A DNA stretch of 12,037 bases from an uncultured Oscillospiraceae bacterium (GTDB lineage Bacteria > Bacillota > Clostridia > Oscillospirales > Oscillospiraceae). The DNA is taken from NCBI GenBank assembly GCA_934630495.1, contig CAKTVW010000051.1, positions 1 through 12,037 on the forward strand. Reading direction: 5' to 3'. The notes under the pieces were generated by a model. That model ran no database searches and was not told the DNA's origin. It worked only from the letters and a program-made list of their open reading frames with translations. Below are positions 5,952 to 12,037 of the stretch, piece by piece. Positions within the stretch are counted from its first letter, which is position 1, and the number at the start of each line of letters is the position of its first letter. The position numbers and the translations under genes are program-made.

Positions 5952-6746
5952 TTATACCTCCTCTGCCGCTTTCGACTTGGCATCAAGCACGGTGTAGTAG
6001 ATCACGGCTGCCGCAATGGCGAAGCAGGCGACTGCCATTGTGTTCAGGCCGAGATACGCTACCAGCATAAAGCCGACGAGGAACAGGCAGAACTGCCAGC
6101 CCTTCTTGAGGAGGAAGCTGAGCAGGATGCCCATACCTAAAGCAGCCATCATGCCGCCGAAAGTCGTAAGCGTGGTGACAAGCCATGTCGGGATGATATC
6201 CGCGACGTTGATACCGCTCTGCGAGCCGATCACAGCCGTGGTGCAAAGGATAATCATTGCGGGGATAAAGCGGCAGACAAAGCCGATCATATTGCCAAGG
6301 CCGACGTTGGCAAAGGCAATCTTGCGGGGGTTGTCCTCCTCCGCGCCCTTCATGGCAACGCGGTTGCAGGCGAGGTCAAGGACGTAAACAAGGTTCCACA
6401 TTGCAACGCCGATCGCGCCGCCGACCGTGGAGAAGGCCCACATCAATGCGGTTGCGGTTGCAACGTCCTTTGATTCAAAGGCCAGAGCACCGGCAACGCC
6501 GATGTAGGTTGCGTAGGAAAGGTCCCAACCGACCGCGCCGCCGGGGGTAACGGAACCGAGGTTTGCCAACTGAAGCATCAGACCGAGGGTAACTGCCAGT
6601 TCGACGTTGCCCATAATCAGGCCGACGACGAAGGAAGCAACCAACGGACGACCGAGGTTATACCAACCGATGGTATTACCGACGATCGAGCCGATCGCGC
6701 CAAGATAGACAAACAGTGAGATGAGAATTGCTTGGAATACAGACAT
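5952..6746 (-). CDS. PTS IIC component, mannose/sorbose family
   Basis: IIC is the main membrane-embedded permease subunit that binds and moves the sugar. The 264-residue protein is hydrophobic throughout. Family signatures include YLGAIGSIVGNTIGWYNLGR near the N-terminus, GLIMGNVELAVTLGLMLQL and GGAVGWDLSYATYIGVAGAL. ATG follows an AAGGAGGG site 9 nt upstream. It lies 81 nt after IIB, with a hairpin in that gap, and 2 nt before IID. Substrate cannot be read from sequence; GlcNAc or another amino sugar is inferred from nagA and nagB. Confidence 0.94.
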   Translation of the reverse strand: MSVFQAILISLFVYLGAIGSIVGNTIGWYNLGRPLVASFVVGLIMGNVELAVTLGLMLQLANLGSVTPGGAVGWDLSYATYIGVAGALAFESKDVATATALMWAFSTVGGAIGVAMWNLVYVLDLACNRVAMKGAEEDNPRKIAFANVGLGNMIGFVCRFIPAMIILCTTAVIGSQSGINVADIIPTWLVTTLTTFGGMMAALGMGILLSFLLKKGWQFCLFLVGFMLVAYLGLNTMAVACFAIAAAVIYYTVLDAKSKAAEEV

Positions 6747-6785
6747 GTGCTAGTTCCCTCCTTTTTATTGTTGCAATACTGCGAT

Positions 6786-6817
6786 TATAATAAGCCGGCT
6801 CTCGCCGGGATATTATA
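6786..6817. other. Hairpin between IIB and IIC
   Basis: TATAATA (6786-6792) pairs with TATTATA (6811-6817) and CCGGC (6795-6799) with GCCGG (6804-6808), separated by a 2x2 internal mismatch. On the mRNA (minus) strand the loop is the GNRA tetraloop GAGA. No U-tract follows. It probably tunes mRNA stability or relative expression of IIB and the membrane subunits. Confidence 0.55.
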
Positions 6818-6827
6818 GGGATGAAAC

Positions 6828-7319
6828 TCAGACGTTCTTCTTCAATTCCTGCCAAGTGCGTTTTTTCTCCGTCGGCAGCAGTTGGCAGATGATATTGAGT
6901 CCGTCGCTTTCCAGCGCGTCCAGCGTATCAATGTCCGCCTGATTCAGGCACAGATAACGGCCGGCGCCGCTTGGATAATTCCGGACGGTGTCCGGCTGCT
7001 TTGAGCAATTCCCAAGATTGACATGTTCTGCCGACTGCAGCTCCTGACGAATCCCCGCAAGGTTTCTGCAGAAGCGGGTGATTACCAGACGGTTGACATT
7101 GGAATCCTTTTGAAGCAGAGCTTTTGCTTCTTCGGAGGTAACGATTTTCGGGTGATATACTGCCGGGACGCCTATGAGCATGATGGATTTCAGCATGGGG
7201 TTAGGAGCAAGCGTATCATCAATTGCAATGATTTCCTTGATCCCGAGCGTACCGGCCCAGGCTGTTACGATTTGACCGTGAATCAGACGGTCGTCGATCC
7301 TGACGAACAACTTTGCCAC
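6828..7319 (-). CDS. PTS IIB component, mannose family
   Basis: IIB accepts phosphate from IIA on a histidine and donates it to the incoming sugar. The protein is 163 residues. LFVRIDDRLIHGQ at residues 4-16 is the family signature with active-site His14, followed by the WAG and IIAIDDTLAPNP segments. LNQADIDTLDALESDGLNI and LLPTEKK appear near the C-terminus as in other mannose-type IIBs. The start is a GTG at 7319, since the conserved domain begins there and AAGGAGGGAGAG lies just upstream. A longer in-frame ORF to 7460 would run through the promoter. It is the first gene of the operon. Confidence 0.93.
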   Translation of the reverse strand: MAKLFVRIDDRLIHGQIVTAWAGTLGIKEIIAIDDTLAPNPMLKSIMLIGVPAVYHPKIVTSEEAKALLQKDSNVNRLVITRFCRNLAGIRQELQSAEHVNLGNCSKQPDTVRNYPSGAGRYLCLNQADIDTLDALESDGLNIICQLLPTEKKRTWQELKKNV

Positions 7320-7387
7320 TTTGAACTCTCCCTCCTTCCGAACTTGATCCGGCAACGGTTCATGCGGCCGCTGCACTGTTCGTCTGC

Positions 7388-7416
7388 AGTATAACACATG
7401 CCAAAAATCAATGCAA
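7388..7416 (-). promoter_or_regulatory. Promoter of the PTS-nagA operon
   Basis: On the minus strand TTGCAT (7411-7416) and TATACT (7388-7393) are separated by 17 bp, and TG one base before the -10 makes it an extended -10 promoter. Predicted start is near 7381, giving a 5' leader of about 60 nt before the IIB GTG. Confidence 0.65.
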
Positions 7417-7433
7417 TCCCGTGTCAATTTTTG
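7402..7433. promoter_or_regulatory. Possible operator: inverted repeat around the -35 box
   Basis: CAAAAAT (7402-7408) and ATTTTTG (7427-7433) are perfect inverted 7-mers, 18 bp apart. They straddle the -35 hexamer of the PTS promoter on one face of the DNA. This could bind the RpiR-type regulator of the operon. AT-rich 7-mers can pair by chance, so this is tentative. Confidence 0.3.
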
Positions 7434-7477
7434 CCTATTTTCAACAAATTTTACCGGCACTTTTTCGCTACGCGGCC

Positions 7478-7506
7478 TTGTAATCCCCCTGTGGCTGGAT
7501 TATAAT
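7478..7506 (+). promoter_or_regulatory. Promoter of the PH-like membrane protein gene
   Basis: TTGTAA (7478-7483) and TATAAT (7501-7506) are separated by exactly 17 bp on the plus strand, a near-consensus sigma-A promoter. It diverges from the PTS operon promoter about 60 bp away, and points at the gene at 7587. Confidence 0.75.
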
Positions 7507-7586
7507 ACCAACAGAAACCGTTGTATGATTCTCTGTTCGTACATTACGGCGGTGGACTGTTTGCGCGCAGAAAGGGTGCAGAAACG

Positions 7587-8204
7587 ATGAAAAAGATTCG
7601 ACTTTCCTCCAAAGTGGACCGCGTTCTGGTCACTTCCGCACTGGTGTTTATGCTGCTGCTGTTTTCCATGCTGGTTTTTGCCCTGCGCGCTTCACCGGTC
7701 GCTTTTGCCGCTGCTCTGACATCGAGCCTGCTTCTGCTGCTGCTTTTCGGCACCTATGTGCTGTCCGTATGGCGCTCCGCCTGTGAGATCGTCCCGGGCC
7801 GTGCGCGGGTCGTGGTTCGCGGTCTGCGCACGTTCCCCATTGATGTTTCGGAAGCTGCCGGCGTTTCCTCTCAGCCGTTCCAGATGGGCTCCTCCGGCTC
7901 CAGACGCATCGTTTTTTTCGGCGCGGAAGGGGAGGCAATTGCGGCCTTTGCCACTTCTTTCCTGACAAAGCAGGGCGCCTTGGCGGAGCCTGCGGCGAAA
8001 GAAATCGCGCAGGCGTTGGAGTTGCCTTTTATTCCTTCGCTGCAGCCGTGGGAGTATGATCGCAAGGCTAAAAAGGCGCATGACGCCGAGCTGAAAGGGA
8101 AGAAAAACACGCGTATCGGAGAATCTCGGCCCGCAGAGGACGCGGGCATTTTGCACGATGCGCAGGATTCCGTAAATTACGACGCGCTGGACGATGAAAA
8201 ATAA
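7587..8204 (+). CDS. Two-helix membrane protein with PH-like cytoplasmic domain
   Basis: This 205-residue protein is of unknown function. Two hydrophobic helices lie at about 14-33 and 38-61, typical of bacterial PH-domain membrane proteins. A strand-rich segment follows (CEIVPGRARVVVRGLRTFPIDVSEA, continuing to RRIVFFGAEGEAIAAFAT), consistent with a small PH-like fold. The C-terminal tail after about 155 is charged and probably disordered. The start was set at the ATG at 7587, just before MKKIRLSSK, with AAAGGG 10 nt upstream. An upstream in-frame ATG at 7521 lacks a ribosome binding site. It has its own promoter, so a link with the PTS is only positional. Confidence 0.8.
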   Translation: MKKIRLSSKVDRVLVTSALVFMLLLFSMLVFALRASPVAFAAALTSSLLLLLLFGTYVLSVWRSACEIVPGRARVVVRGLRTFPIDVSEAAGVSSQPFQMGSSGSRRIVFFGAEGEAIAAFATSFLTKQGALAEPAAKEIAQALELPFIPSLQPWEYDRKAKKAHDAELKGKKNTRIGESRPAEDAGILHDAQDSVNYDALDDEK

Positions 8205-8205
8205 T

Positions 8206-8233
8206 CCGGGGATGCAGAACTCTGCACCCCCGG
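8206..8233 (-). terminator. Terminator of the HAD phosphatase gene
   Basis: CCGGGG and TGCAGA pair with TCTGCA and CCCCGG (12 bp with one A-C mismatch). On the minus strand the stem is followed by ATTATTTTTC, a good U-tract. The stem begins 1 nt after the stop codon of the convergent plus-strand gene, where no U-tract follows, so termination in that direction is weaker. Confidence 0.75.
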
Positions 8234-8240
8234 CTAGAGG

Positions 8241-9053
8241 TCAAAGGCGCCGCAGCCGTTCGATCAGGTCGGCCAGCGCCCCTTCGTTGTTATTACAGGT
8301 GATGATCTGACAAATATCCTTGACGGCATCCGGCGCGCTGCACGGACAGGCTGCGATATCCGCCGCCTGCAGCATGGAAACGTCGTTGAAAAAGTCTCCG
8401 ATGCAAACCAGCGTCTTTTGCTCCAGCCCCGCCAGACGGACAGCCTCACGCACCCCTCGGCCCTTGTCCGTCGAACGATTGAAGCATTCCAGATAGATCG
8501 GAGCGGACAGGCTGCTGTTGACCAGCCCGGCGGCCGGCAGCCCGGCGACCTTCTCTTCCAGCGCCGGCATCTGCGAAGGCTCGGAAACGATGTATACCAC
8601 CTTGAAGAACTCGTCGGTCAGAAATACGGAAAAGGGGATATGCTTTCGCGTCAGATCCTGCAGCATGGTGTCGCGGCTGTCTCCAAGATCGATCTGAAGG
8701 ATCTCGACTTCGTTGCTTGCGACGAGCCAGCATTCCCTGTGCGTTTGCGCAAAGGCGATGCATTCTTCCTTGTATTTCTGCGGCAGGGGTGTTTTTTGCA
8801 GAATCCTCCCCGCAATGCAGTCGTAAATAAGAGCGCCGTTGTTCTGTACGGAGGGGGCGTTGCAGAAATGCTGCGGGAAAAATGACAGAGCGTCCCGGTA
8901 CTGTCTGCCGCTGGCAATCGAGAAGTTTCCTCCTTCTTTTACAAACTCCGTAATTGATTCCAGGTTGCGTTTCGGCACAACAGGGCCAAGAGACCAGTCT
9001 GTCAGCAGAGTTCCGTCCATATCGGAATAGATCACAATGTTTTTCAGTTCCAT
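8241..9053 (-). CDS. Cof-type HAD-superfamily phosphatase
   Basis: This 270-residue soluble hydrolase probably dephosphorylates a sugar phosphate or similar small molecule. Motif I is SDMDGTLL with nucleophile Asp11 and acid Asp13. Motif II is IASGR (46-50), the motif III lysine is in STDKGRG (Lys197), and motif IV is GDFFNDVSML (219-228). Residues about 83-190 form a C2-type cap, as in the Cof/YidA group. The start was taken as ATG 9053, because the catalytic domain begins at once. A TTG-started extension to 9110 has no support. No ribosome binding site precedes 9053. Its place beside the amino-sugar genes hints at a sugar-phosphate substrate, but this is not shown. Confidence 0.9.
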   Translation of the reverse strand: MELKNIVIYSDMDGTLLTDWSLGPVVPKRNLESITEFVKEGGNFSIASGRQYRDALSFFPQHFCNAPSVQNNGALIYDCIAGRILQKTPLPQKYKEECIAFAQTHRECWLVASNEVEILQIDLGDSRDTMLQDLTRKHIPFSVFLTDEFFKVVYIVSEPSQMPALEEKVAGLPAAGLVNSSLSAPIYLECFNRSTDKGRGVREAVRLAGLEQKTLVCIGDFFNDVSMLQAADIAACPCSAPDAVKDICQIITCNNNEGALADLIERLRRL

Positions 9054-9060
9054 GCTGTTT

Positions 9061-9089
9061 ATTGTACTTATTTTCCGGCGGCTTTTCCA
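9061..9089 (-). promoter_or_regulatory. Possible promoter giving a leaderless HAD mRNA
   Basis: On the minus strand TGGAAA (9084-9089) and TACAAT (9061-9066) lie 17 bp apart. A start about 7 nt after the -10 falls at 9053-9054, on the ATG itself, which fits the missing ribosome binding site. Confidence 0.4.
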
Positions 9090-9158
9090 TATTATTTTCA
9101 AATGCGGCAATTTTTGTCGCTTATTGGACGCTAATTTTCTATCGGGAGGATTTATGAT

Positions 9159-9434
9159 ATGAAACAGCGAAGCAGTTTACAGACCGGACGGCAGCAAAAA
9201 GCGAAGAAGGAAAAACCTCGCACCATCTCTACGCTTCAGCTGGTTTCCTGCTATGTGGCAAGCGTTCTGATTGTTGTGTTCAGCTTTTTGGAGCGAAGCC
9301 GTCGCATTCAGCAGGGAGAAGGGCACGCGAATTTCTACATTGTATTGGCCGTACTCGGCGTGCTTTTCTCCGCAGTAATTACCTGGCGCCAGATCGCTGC
9401 CAAAAAGAAGCAGGCAAAGGCCGACCGCAAATAA
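9159..9434 (+). CDS. Small basic two-helix membrane protein
   Basis: This 91-residue protein is not recognised. The N-terminal 25 residues are strongly basic (KAKKEKPR) and are followed by a membrane helix at about 27-44 (LVSCYVASVLIVVFSFL). A polar loop (ERSRRIQQGEGHAN) and a second helix at about 59-76 (FYIVLAVLGVLFSAVITW) follow, with a basic tail (KKKQAKADRK). Both ends are rich in Lys/Arg, suggesting they face the cytoplasm in a hairpin topology. GGGAGGA lies 8 nt before ATG, so translation is well supported. It ends 38 nt before ptsI with no terminator, so it is likely co-transcribed. No clear promoter is visible in the 105-bp gap upstream. Confidence 0.8.
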   Translation: MKQRSSLQTGRQQKAKKEKPRTISTLQLVSCYVASVLIVVFSFLERSRRIQQGEGHANFYIVLAVLGVLFSAVITWRQIAAKKKQAKADRK

Positions 9435-9472
9435 CTGCCGCAGCATGATGATACCTAGGAGGAGGCTCGATC

Positions 9473-11089
9473 ATGAGAAAGCTAACGGGAATCGGTGCGT
9501 CGGAAGGGATCGCCGTTGCAAGGCTATGGAGAATACGGCCGACGGAGCTGACTGTCTCACCGGAAGCGGGAAAAGATCCGCTTAGGGAAGGCGAGCGATT
9601 CGCCGCCGCGCAGGAGAAGGCAATTGCCGAACTATCGGTGCTTTATGAAGAGGCTGCGCTGGCAGATCCGGAAACTGCCATGATTTTCGATGTTCACCGT
9701 ATGATGCTGGAAGACCCGGACTTCTGCGACGGCGTTGCCGGGACCATCGCCGAGGGCAGCAGCGCGGAGTGGGCCGTTACGCAGTCGGCGCGGCTGCTGC
9801 GCGAAATGTTTGAATCCATGGAGGACGAATACATGCGCGGACGCGCCGCGGATATTCAGGATGTGTCGCTCCGTGTGATACGGATCCTTCGGGGAGTCGA
9901 CGAAGCAAAGACCAAGCTGACTGAAAATGTGATTGTGACAGCGGAGGACCTTCTGCCCAGCCAAACGGTGAAGCTGGACAAAGAGCATGTAGCCGGTTAT
10001 GTTACAAGATTTGGGTCGGTGACGTCCCATTCCGCGATTCTTGCCCGCACAATGGGAATCCCGTGCATTGTGGGCGTAGGCGAGGCGTTTGAAGAAATTC
10101 CGGAGGAGGGCGTGCTTGCCATCGACGGTTCCGACGGAGAGATCATTGTTGACCCGGACGAAGAGGCCCTTGCGGAATACCGGAGGAAGCAGTCTGCGTT
10201 TGCGGAGCATCAGGCAATGCTCCGGGAATATCGGGACAGGCCTGCGCTTACAAAGTCCGGACATAAGGTGCTGGTATGTGCGAATATCGGAAGTGTGGAG
10301 GACGCCGCTGCGGCAGCGGAGACCAATGCCGATGGCATCGGCCTGTTCCGAAGTGAATTTCTCTATCTTGACAGTCCGGATTTCCCCTCGGAAGAGACGC
10401 AGTTTCAGGTATACAGGCAGGTTCTGAAAAAGCTTTCGCCCAAGCCTGTCGTGATCCGGACGCTGGATCTTGGCAGTGACAAGCAAGCACCCTATTTCAA
10501 TATCCCCGATGAAGAAAACCCCGCTATGGGATATCGCGCCATTCGCATCTGTCTGGCACAGCCCGAGATCTTCCGCACACAGCTTCGCGCGCTTTATCGC
10601 GCCTCGGTCTATGGAACGCTCTGCATAATGTTTCCGATGATTACGGGGCTTTCGCAGGTAAAGGAGATCAAGGAAATTGCCCGTTCGGTCCGTGAAGAAT
10701 TACAGGCCGACGGAATCCCGTTCCGGGAGGATGTTTCGCTCGGCATTATGATCGAAACGCCTGCGGCAGCGGTCATGAGCGATGTTCTGGCAAAGGAAGT
10801 CGATTTCTTTTCCATCGGAACAAACGACCTGACCCAGTACACCTTGGCGGCCGACCGCATGAATGCCCGCGTGAGCCGAATCTTCAATGCAGAGGACCCC
10901 GCTGTGCTTCGAATGATCGAAATGACCGCCCGCAGCGCCCATGCGGCGGGTATTTGGGTGGGAATCTGCGGCGAAGCCGGCGCAAACACCGCGCTTACGC
11001 CGTTTTTTATGGATCTGGGCATTGATGAGCTTTCCGTTGCGCCTGCCTCCGTCCTCAAGGTAAGAAAAGCCGTATGTGACTGTAAATAG
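9473..11089 (+). CDS. ptsI: PTS enzyme I (phosphoenolpyruvate-protein phosphotransferase)
   Basis: Enzyme I phosphorylates itself from PEP and passes phosphate to HPr, the first step of every PTS. The N-terminal HPr-binding domain (about 1-140) starts with the typical GIGASEGIAVA. The swivelling His domain has TSHSAILAR with active-site His186. The PEP-binding barrel carries LFRSEFLY (Arg293), IRTLDLGSDK (Arg329), NPAMGYRAIR, GIMIETPAA, SIGTNDLTQY and GICGEAG with Cys499. All catalytic residues are present. At 538 residues it is shorter than the usual ~570: it ends right after VLKVRKAV and lacks the last ~30-35 residues of E. coli or Bacillus EI. AGGAGGAGG precedes ATG. nagB starts 20 nt downstream, so the missing end is not hidden in another frame. 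Confidence 0.96.
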   Translation: MRKLTGIGASEGIAVARLWRIRPTELTVSPEAGKDPLREGERFAAAQEKAIAELSVLYEEAALADPETAMIFDVHRMMLEDPDFCDGVAGTIAEGSSAEWAVTQSARLLREMFESMEDEYMRGRAADIQDVSLRVIRILRGVDEAKTKLTENVIVTAEDLLPSQTVKLDKEHVAGYVTRFGSVTSHSAILARTMGIPCIVGVGEAFEEIPEEGVLAIDGSDGEIIVDPDEEALAEYRRKQSAFAEHQAMLREYRDRPALTKSGHKVLVCANIGSVEDAAAAAETNADGIGLFRSEFLYLDSPDFPSEETQFQVYRQVLKKLSPKPVVIRTLDLGSDKQAPYFNIPDEENPAMGYRAIRICLAQPEIFRTQLRALYRASVYGTLCIMFPMITGLSQVKEIKEIARSVREELQADGIPFREDVSLGIMIETPAAAVMSDVLAKEVDFFSIGTNDLTQYTLAADRMNARVSRIFNAEDPAVLRMIEMTARSAHAAGIWVGICGEAGANTALTPFFMDLGIDELSVAPASVLKVRKAVCDCK

Positions 11090-11109
11090 ATAGAAAGTGG
11101 GTGCGCACG

Positions 11110-11838
11110 ATGCGGATTATAAAAACAAAGGACTATCAGCAAATGAGCCGCGCGGCGGCAAATATCATTTCCGCGCAGGTGATCCTGAAGCCGGATAGTG
11201 TGCTCGGCCTGGCAACGGGCAGCAGCCCGCTCGGCGCCTATGCACAGCTTATCAAATGGTATCGCAAGGGCGATCTGGACTTTGAGCATGTACATACCGT
11301 CAATCTGGACGAGTACATCGGCTTGGGCTTCGACCGAAAGGAAAGCTACCGCCGGTTCATGTACGATAATTTCTTCAGTCAGGTCAATATCACCCCCTCC
11401 AATACCCATATTCCAAACGGCTGCGCACCGAATATGGAGCGGGAATGCCGACGCTACGACGCGGTTCTGGAGAAATTGGGCGGCATTGATCTTCAATTGC
11501 TTGGTTTGGGCTGCAACGGCCATATCGGCTTCAACGAACCGAGCGACATTTTTGCCAAGGGCACGCATATTGTCAACCTTTCCGCCAGTACGCTGGAAGC
11601 GAACAGACGATTCTTTGATAAAATCGAGGATGAGCCTTGCTCGGCAATCACCATGGGGATTTTTGACATCATTCAGGCCAAACGGGTGCTGATGGTGGCG
11701 TCCGGTACGGAAAAGGCGCAGGCAGTCCGGGATGCTTTCTTCGGCCCGATCACACCGCGTGTGCCGGCCTCCATTCTGCAGTTCCACAAGGACTTTACCT
11801 TGGTCGCCGATGAAGCCGCGCTTTCTCTGCTTCCATAA
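11110..11838 (+). CDS. nagB: Glucosamine-6-phosphate deaminase
   Basis: NagB converts glucosamine-6-phosphate to fructose-6-phosphate and ammonia, feeding glycolysis. At 242 residues it has the length of Bacillus NagB. GLATGSSPLGAY (33-44) is the phosphate loop. TVNLDEYIGL carries the base Asp67. GLGCNGHIGFNEP (132-144) holds Asn136, His138 and Glu143, the Firmicutes form of the catalytic triad. ECRRYDAVLEKLGGIDLQLLG and the SKR-like AKRVLMVASG segments also match. The start was set at ATG 11110, matching the family N-terminus (MRIIKT); a GTG at 11101 in the same frame is possible. It follows ptsI closely and shares its transcript, completing the pathway begun by nagA on the other strand. Confidence 0.96.
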   Translation: MRIIKTKDYQQMSRAAANIISAQVILKPDSVLGLATGSSPLGAYAQLIKWYRKGDLDFEHVHTVNLDEYIGLGFDRKESYRRFMYDNFFSQVNITPSNTHIPNGCAPNMERECRRYDAVLEKLGGIDLQLLGLGCNGHIGFNEPSDIFAKGTHIVNLSASTLEANRRFFDKIEDEPCSAITMGIFDIIQAKRVLMVASGTEKAQAVRDAFFGPITPRVPASILQFHKDFTLVADEAALSLLP

Positions 11839-11952
11839 AATAGCAGGGGAAAAGGCGTATAAGGTTCGCTCGGCGAAATTCAATATGTTAAGCGCAGGGA
11901 CAACCAAGACGGAAGCTCCCTGCGGTCTGTATTGGGACCGGCTGAAATTATA
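11839..11952 (+). other. 3' untranslated region of nagB with a hairpin
   Basis: No gene is seen between the nagB stop and the terminator. CGCAGGGA (11893-11900) and TCCCTGCG (11917-11924) form an 8-bp inverted repeat with a 16-nt loop. CGGTC (11923-11927) and GACCG form a shorter stem that overlaps it by two bases. Confidence 0.4.
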
Positions 11953-11997
11953 GGGCCGCTGCGGCAGATCATCCTGCCGCGGCGGCCCTGTTTTTAT
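11953..11997 (+). terminator. Strong intrinsic terminator of the ptsI-nagB operon
   Basis: A 15-bp GC-rich stem (11953-11967 with 11974-11988, one G-U pair) closes on ATCATC and is followed by TGTTTTTATT. On the opposite strand only a weak TATAATTTC tract follows, so it mainly stops plus-strand transcripts. It sits between convergent genes. Confidence 0.9.
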
Positions 11998-12008
11998 TCA
12001 GAAGTTTT

Positions 12009-12037
12009 TTACTTGCTCAAATAGCGCTCCAGGATGG
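12009..12037 (-). CDS. C-terminal end of an unidentified gene (partial)
   Basis: Read on the minus strand, one frame gives ILERYLSK followed by TAA at 12009-12011, just beyond the convergent terminator. This looks like the end of a protein that begins outside the window. Too little is present to name it. Confidence 0.4.

Noticed and set aside
7422..7427. Perfect TTGACA on the minus strand upstream of the PTS promoter
   Set aside because: It lies 28 bp from the -10 box, too far for a -35 element; TTGCAT at 17 bp fits.
7320..7460. 47-residue extension of IIB to an upstream start
   Set aside because: It would run through the predicted promoter, and the conserved IIB domain starts at the GTG behind a strong ribosome binding site.
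9632..10486. A 284-codon minus-strand frame inside ptsI
   Set aside because: Antisense shadow of a highly conserved gene, with no ribosome binding site.
11509..11542. NagB with Asn where E. coli has catalytic Asp141
   Set aside because: Bacillus subtilis NagB also reads NGHIGFNEP here, so this is the normal Firmicutes form and not a defect.
10609..11907. A 432-codon open frame on the minus strand across ptsI and nagB
   Set aside because: It is antisense to two unmistakable genes, has no ribosome binding site or family resemblance, and crosses the end of one gene into the next. Codon bias of GC-rich genes commonly leaves such open frames.

Overview
The window looks like chromosome of a Gram-positive, moderately GC-rich anaerobe, most likely a gut clostridium (Oscillospiraceae-like). 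This is inferred from the gene families (mannose-type PTS, RpiR regulator, DUF1292-like protein, Firmicutes-type NagB), the strong AGGAGG-type ribosome binding sites and the sigma-A-like promoters. Genus cannot be fixed from the sequence alone.

Almost all of it concerns uptake and breakdown of an amino sugar, most simply N-acetylglucosamine (GlcNAc). One long minus-strand operon starts at a promoter near 7388-7416 and runs to 464. Its order is PTS IIB, IIC, IID, a SIS-domain (UPF0309-like) protein, PTS IIA, an unrecognised membrane-anchored helical protein, HPr, an RpiR-type regulator, a small DUF1292-like protein, and NagA. A plus-strand group (9159-11838) holds a small two-helix membrane protein, PTS enzyme I (ptsI) and NagB, closed by a strong terminator at 11953-11997. 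Between the two groups are convergent genes for a PH-like membrane protein (+, own promoter) and a Cof-type HAD phosphatase (-), which share a terminator.

Together the genes encode a full phosphorelay: PEP, enzyme I, HPr, IIA, IIB, then sugar entering through IIC/IID as the 6-phosphate. NagA (deacetylation) and NagB (deamination/isomerisation to fructose-6-P) follow, with an RpiR-type sugar-phosphate sensor as the likely regulator. Unusual points are an HPr with the catalytic His15 but Arg in place of the regulatory Ser46, an enzyme I lacking the usual last ~30-35 residues, and three accessory proteins of unknown role inside the PTS operon.

The left end (1-463) has no credible gene but is packed with RNA-like structure. 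Five hairpins, the last part able to form a three-way junction, fill about 37-220. A -10-like box at 223-228 and a terminator at 335-373 frame a possible ~140-nt small RNA. A hairpin lies directly after nagA. The last 29 bases carry the probable C-terminus of a further minus-strand gene.
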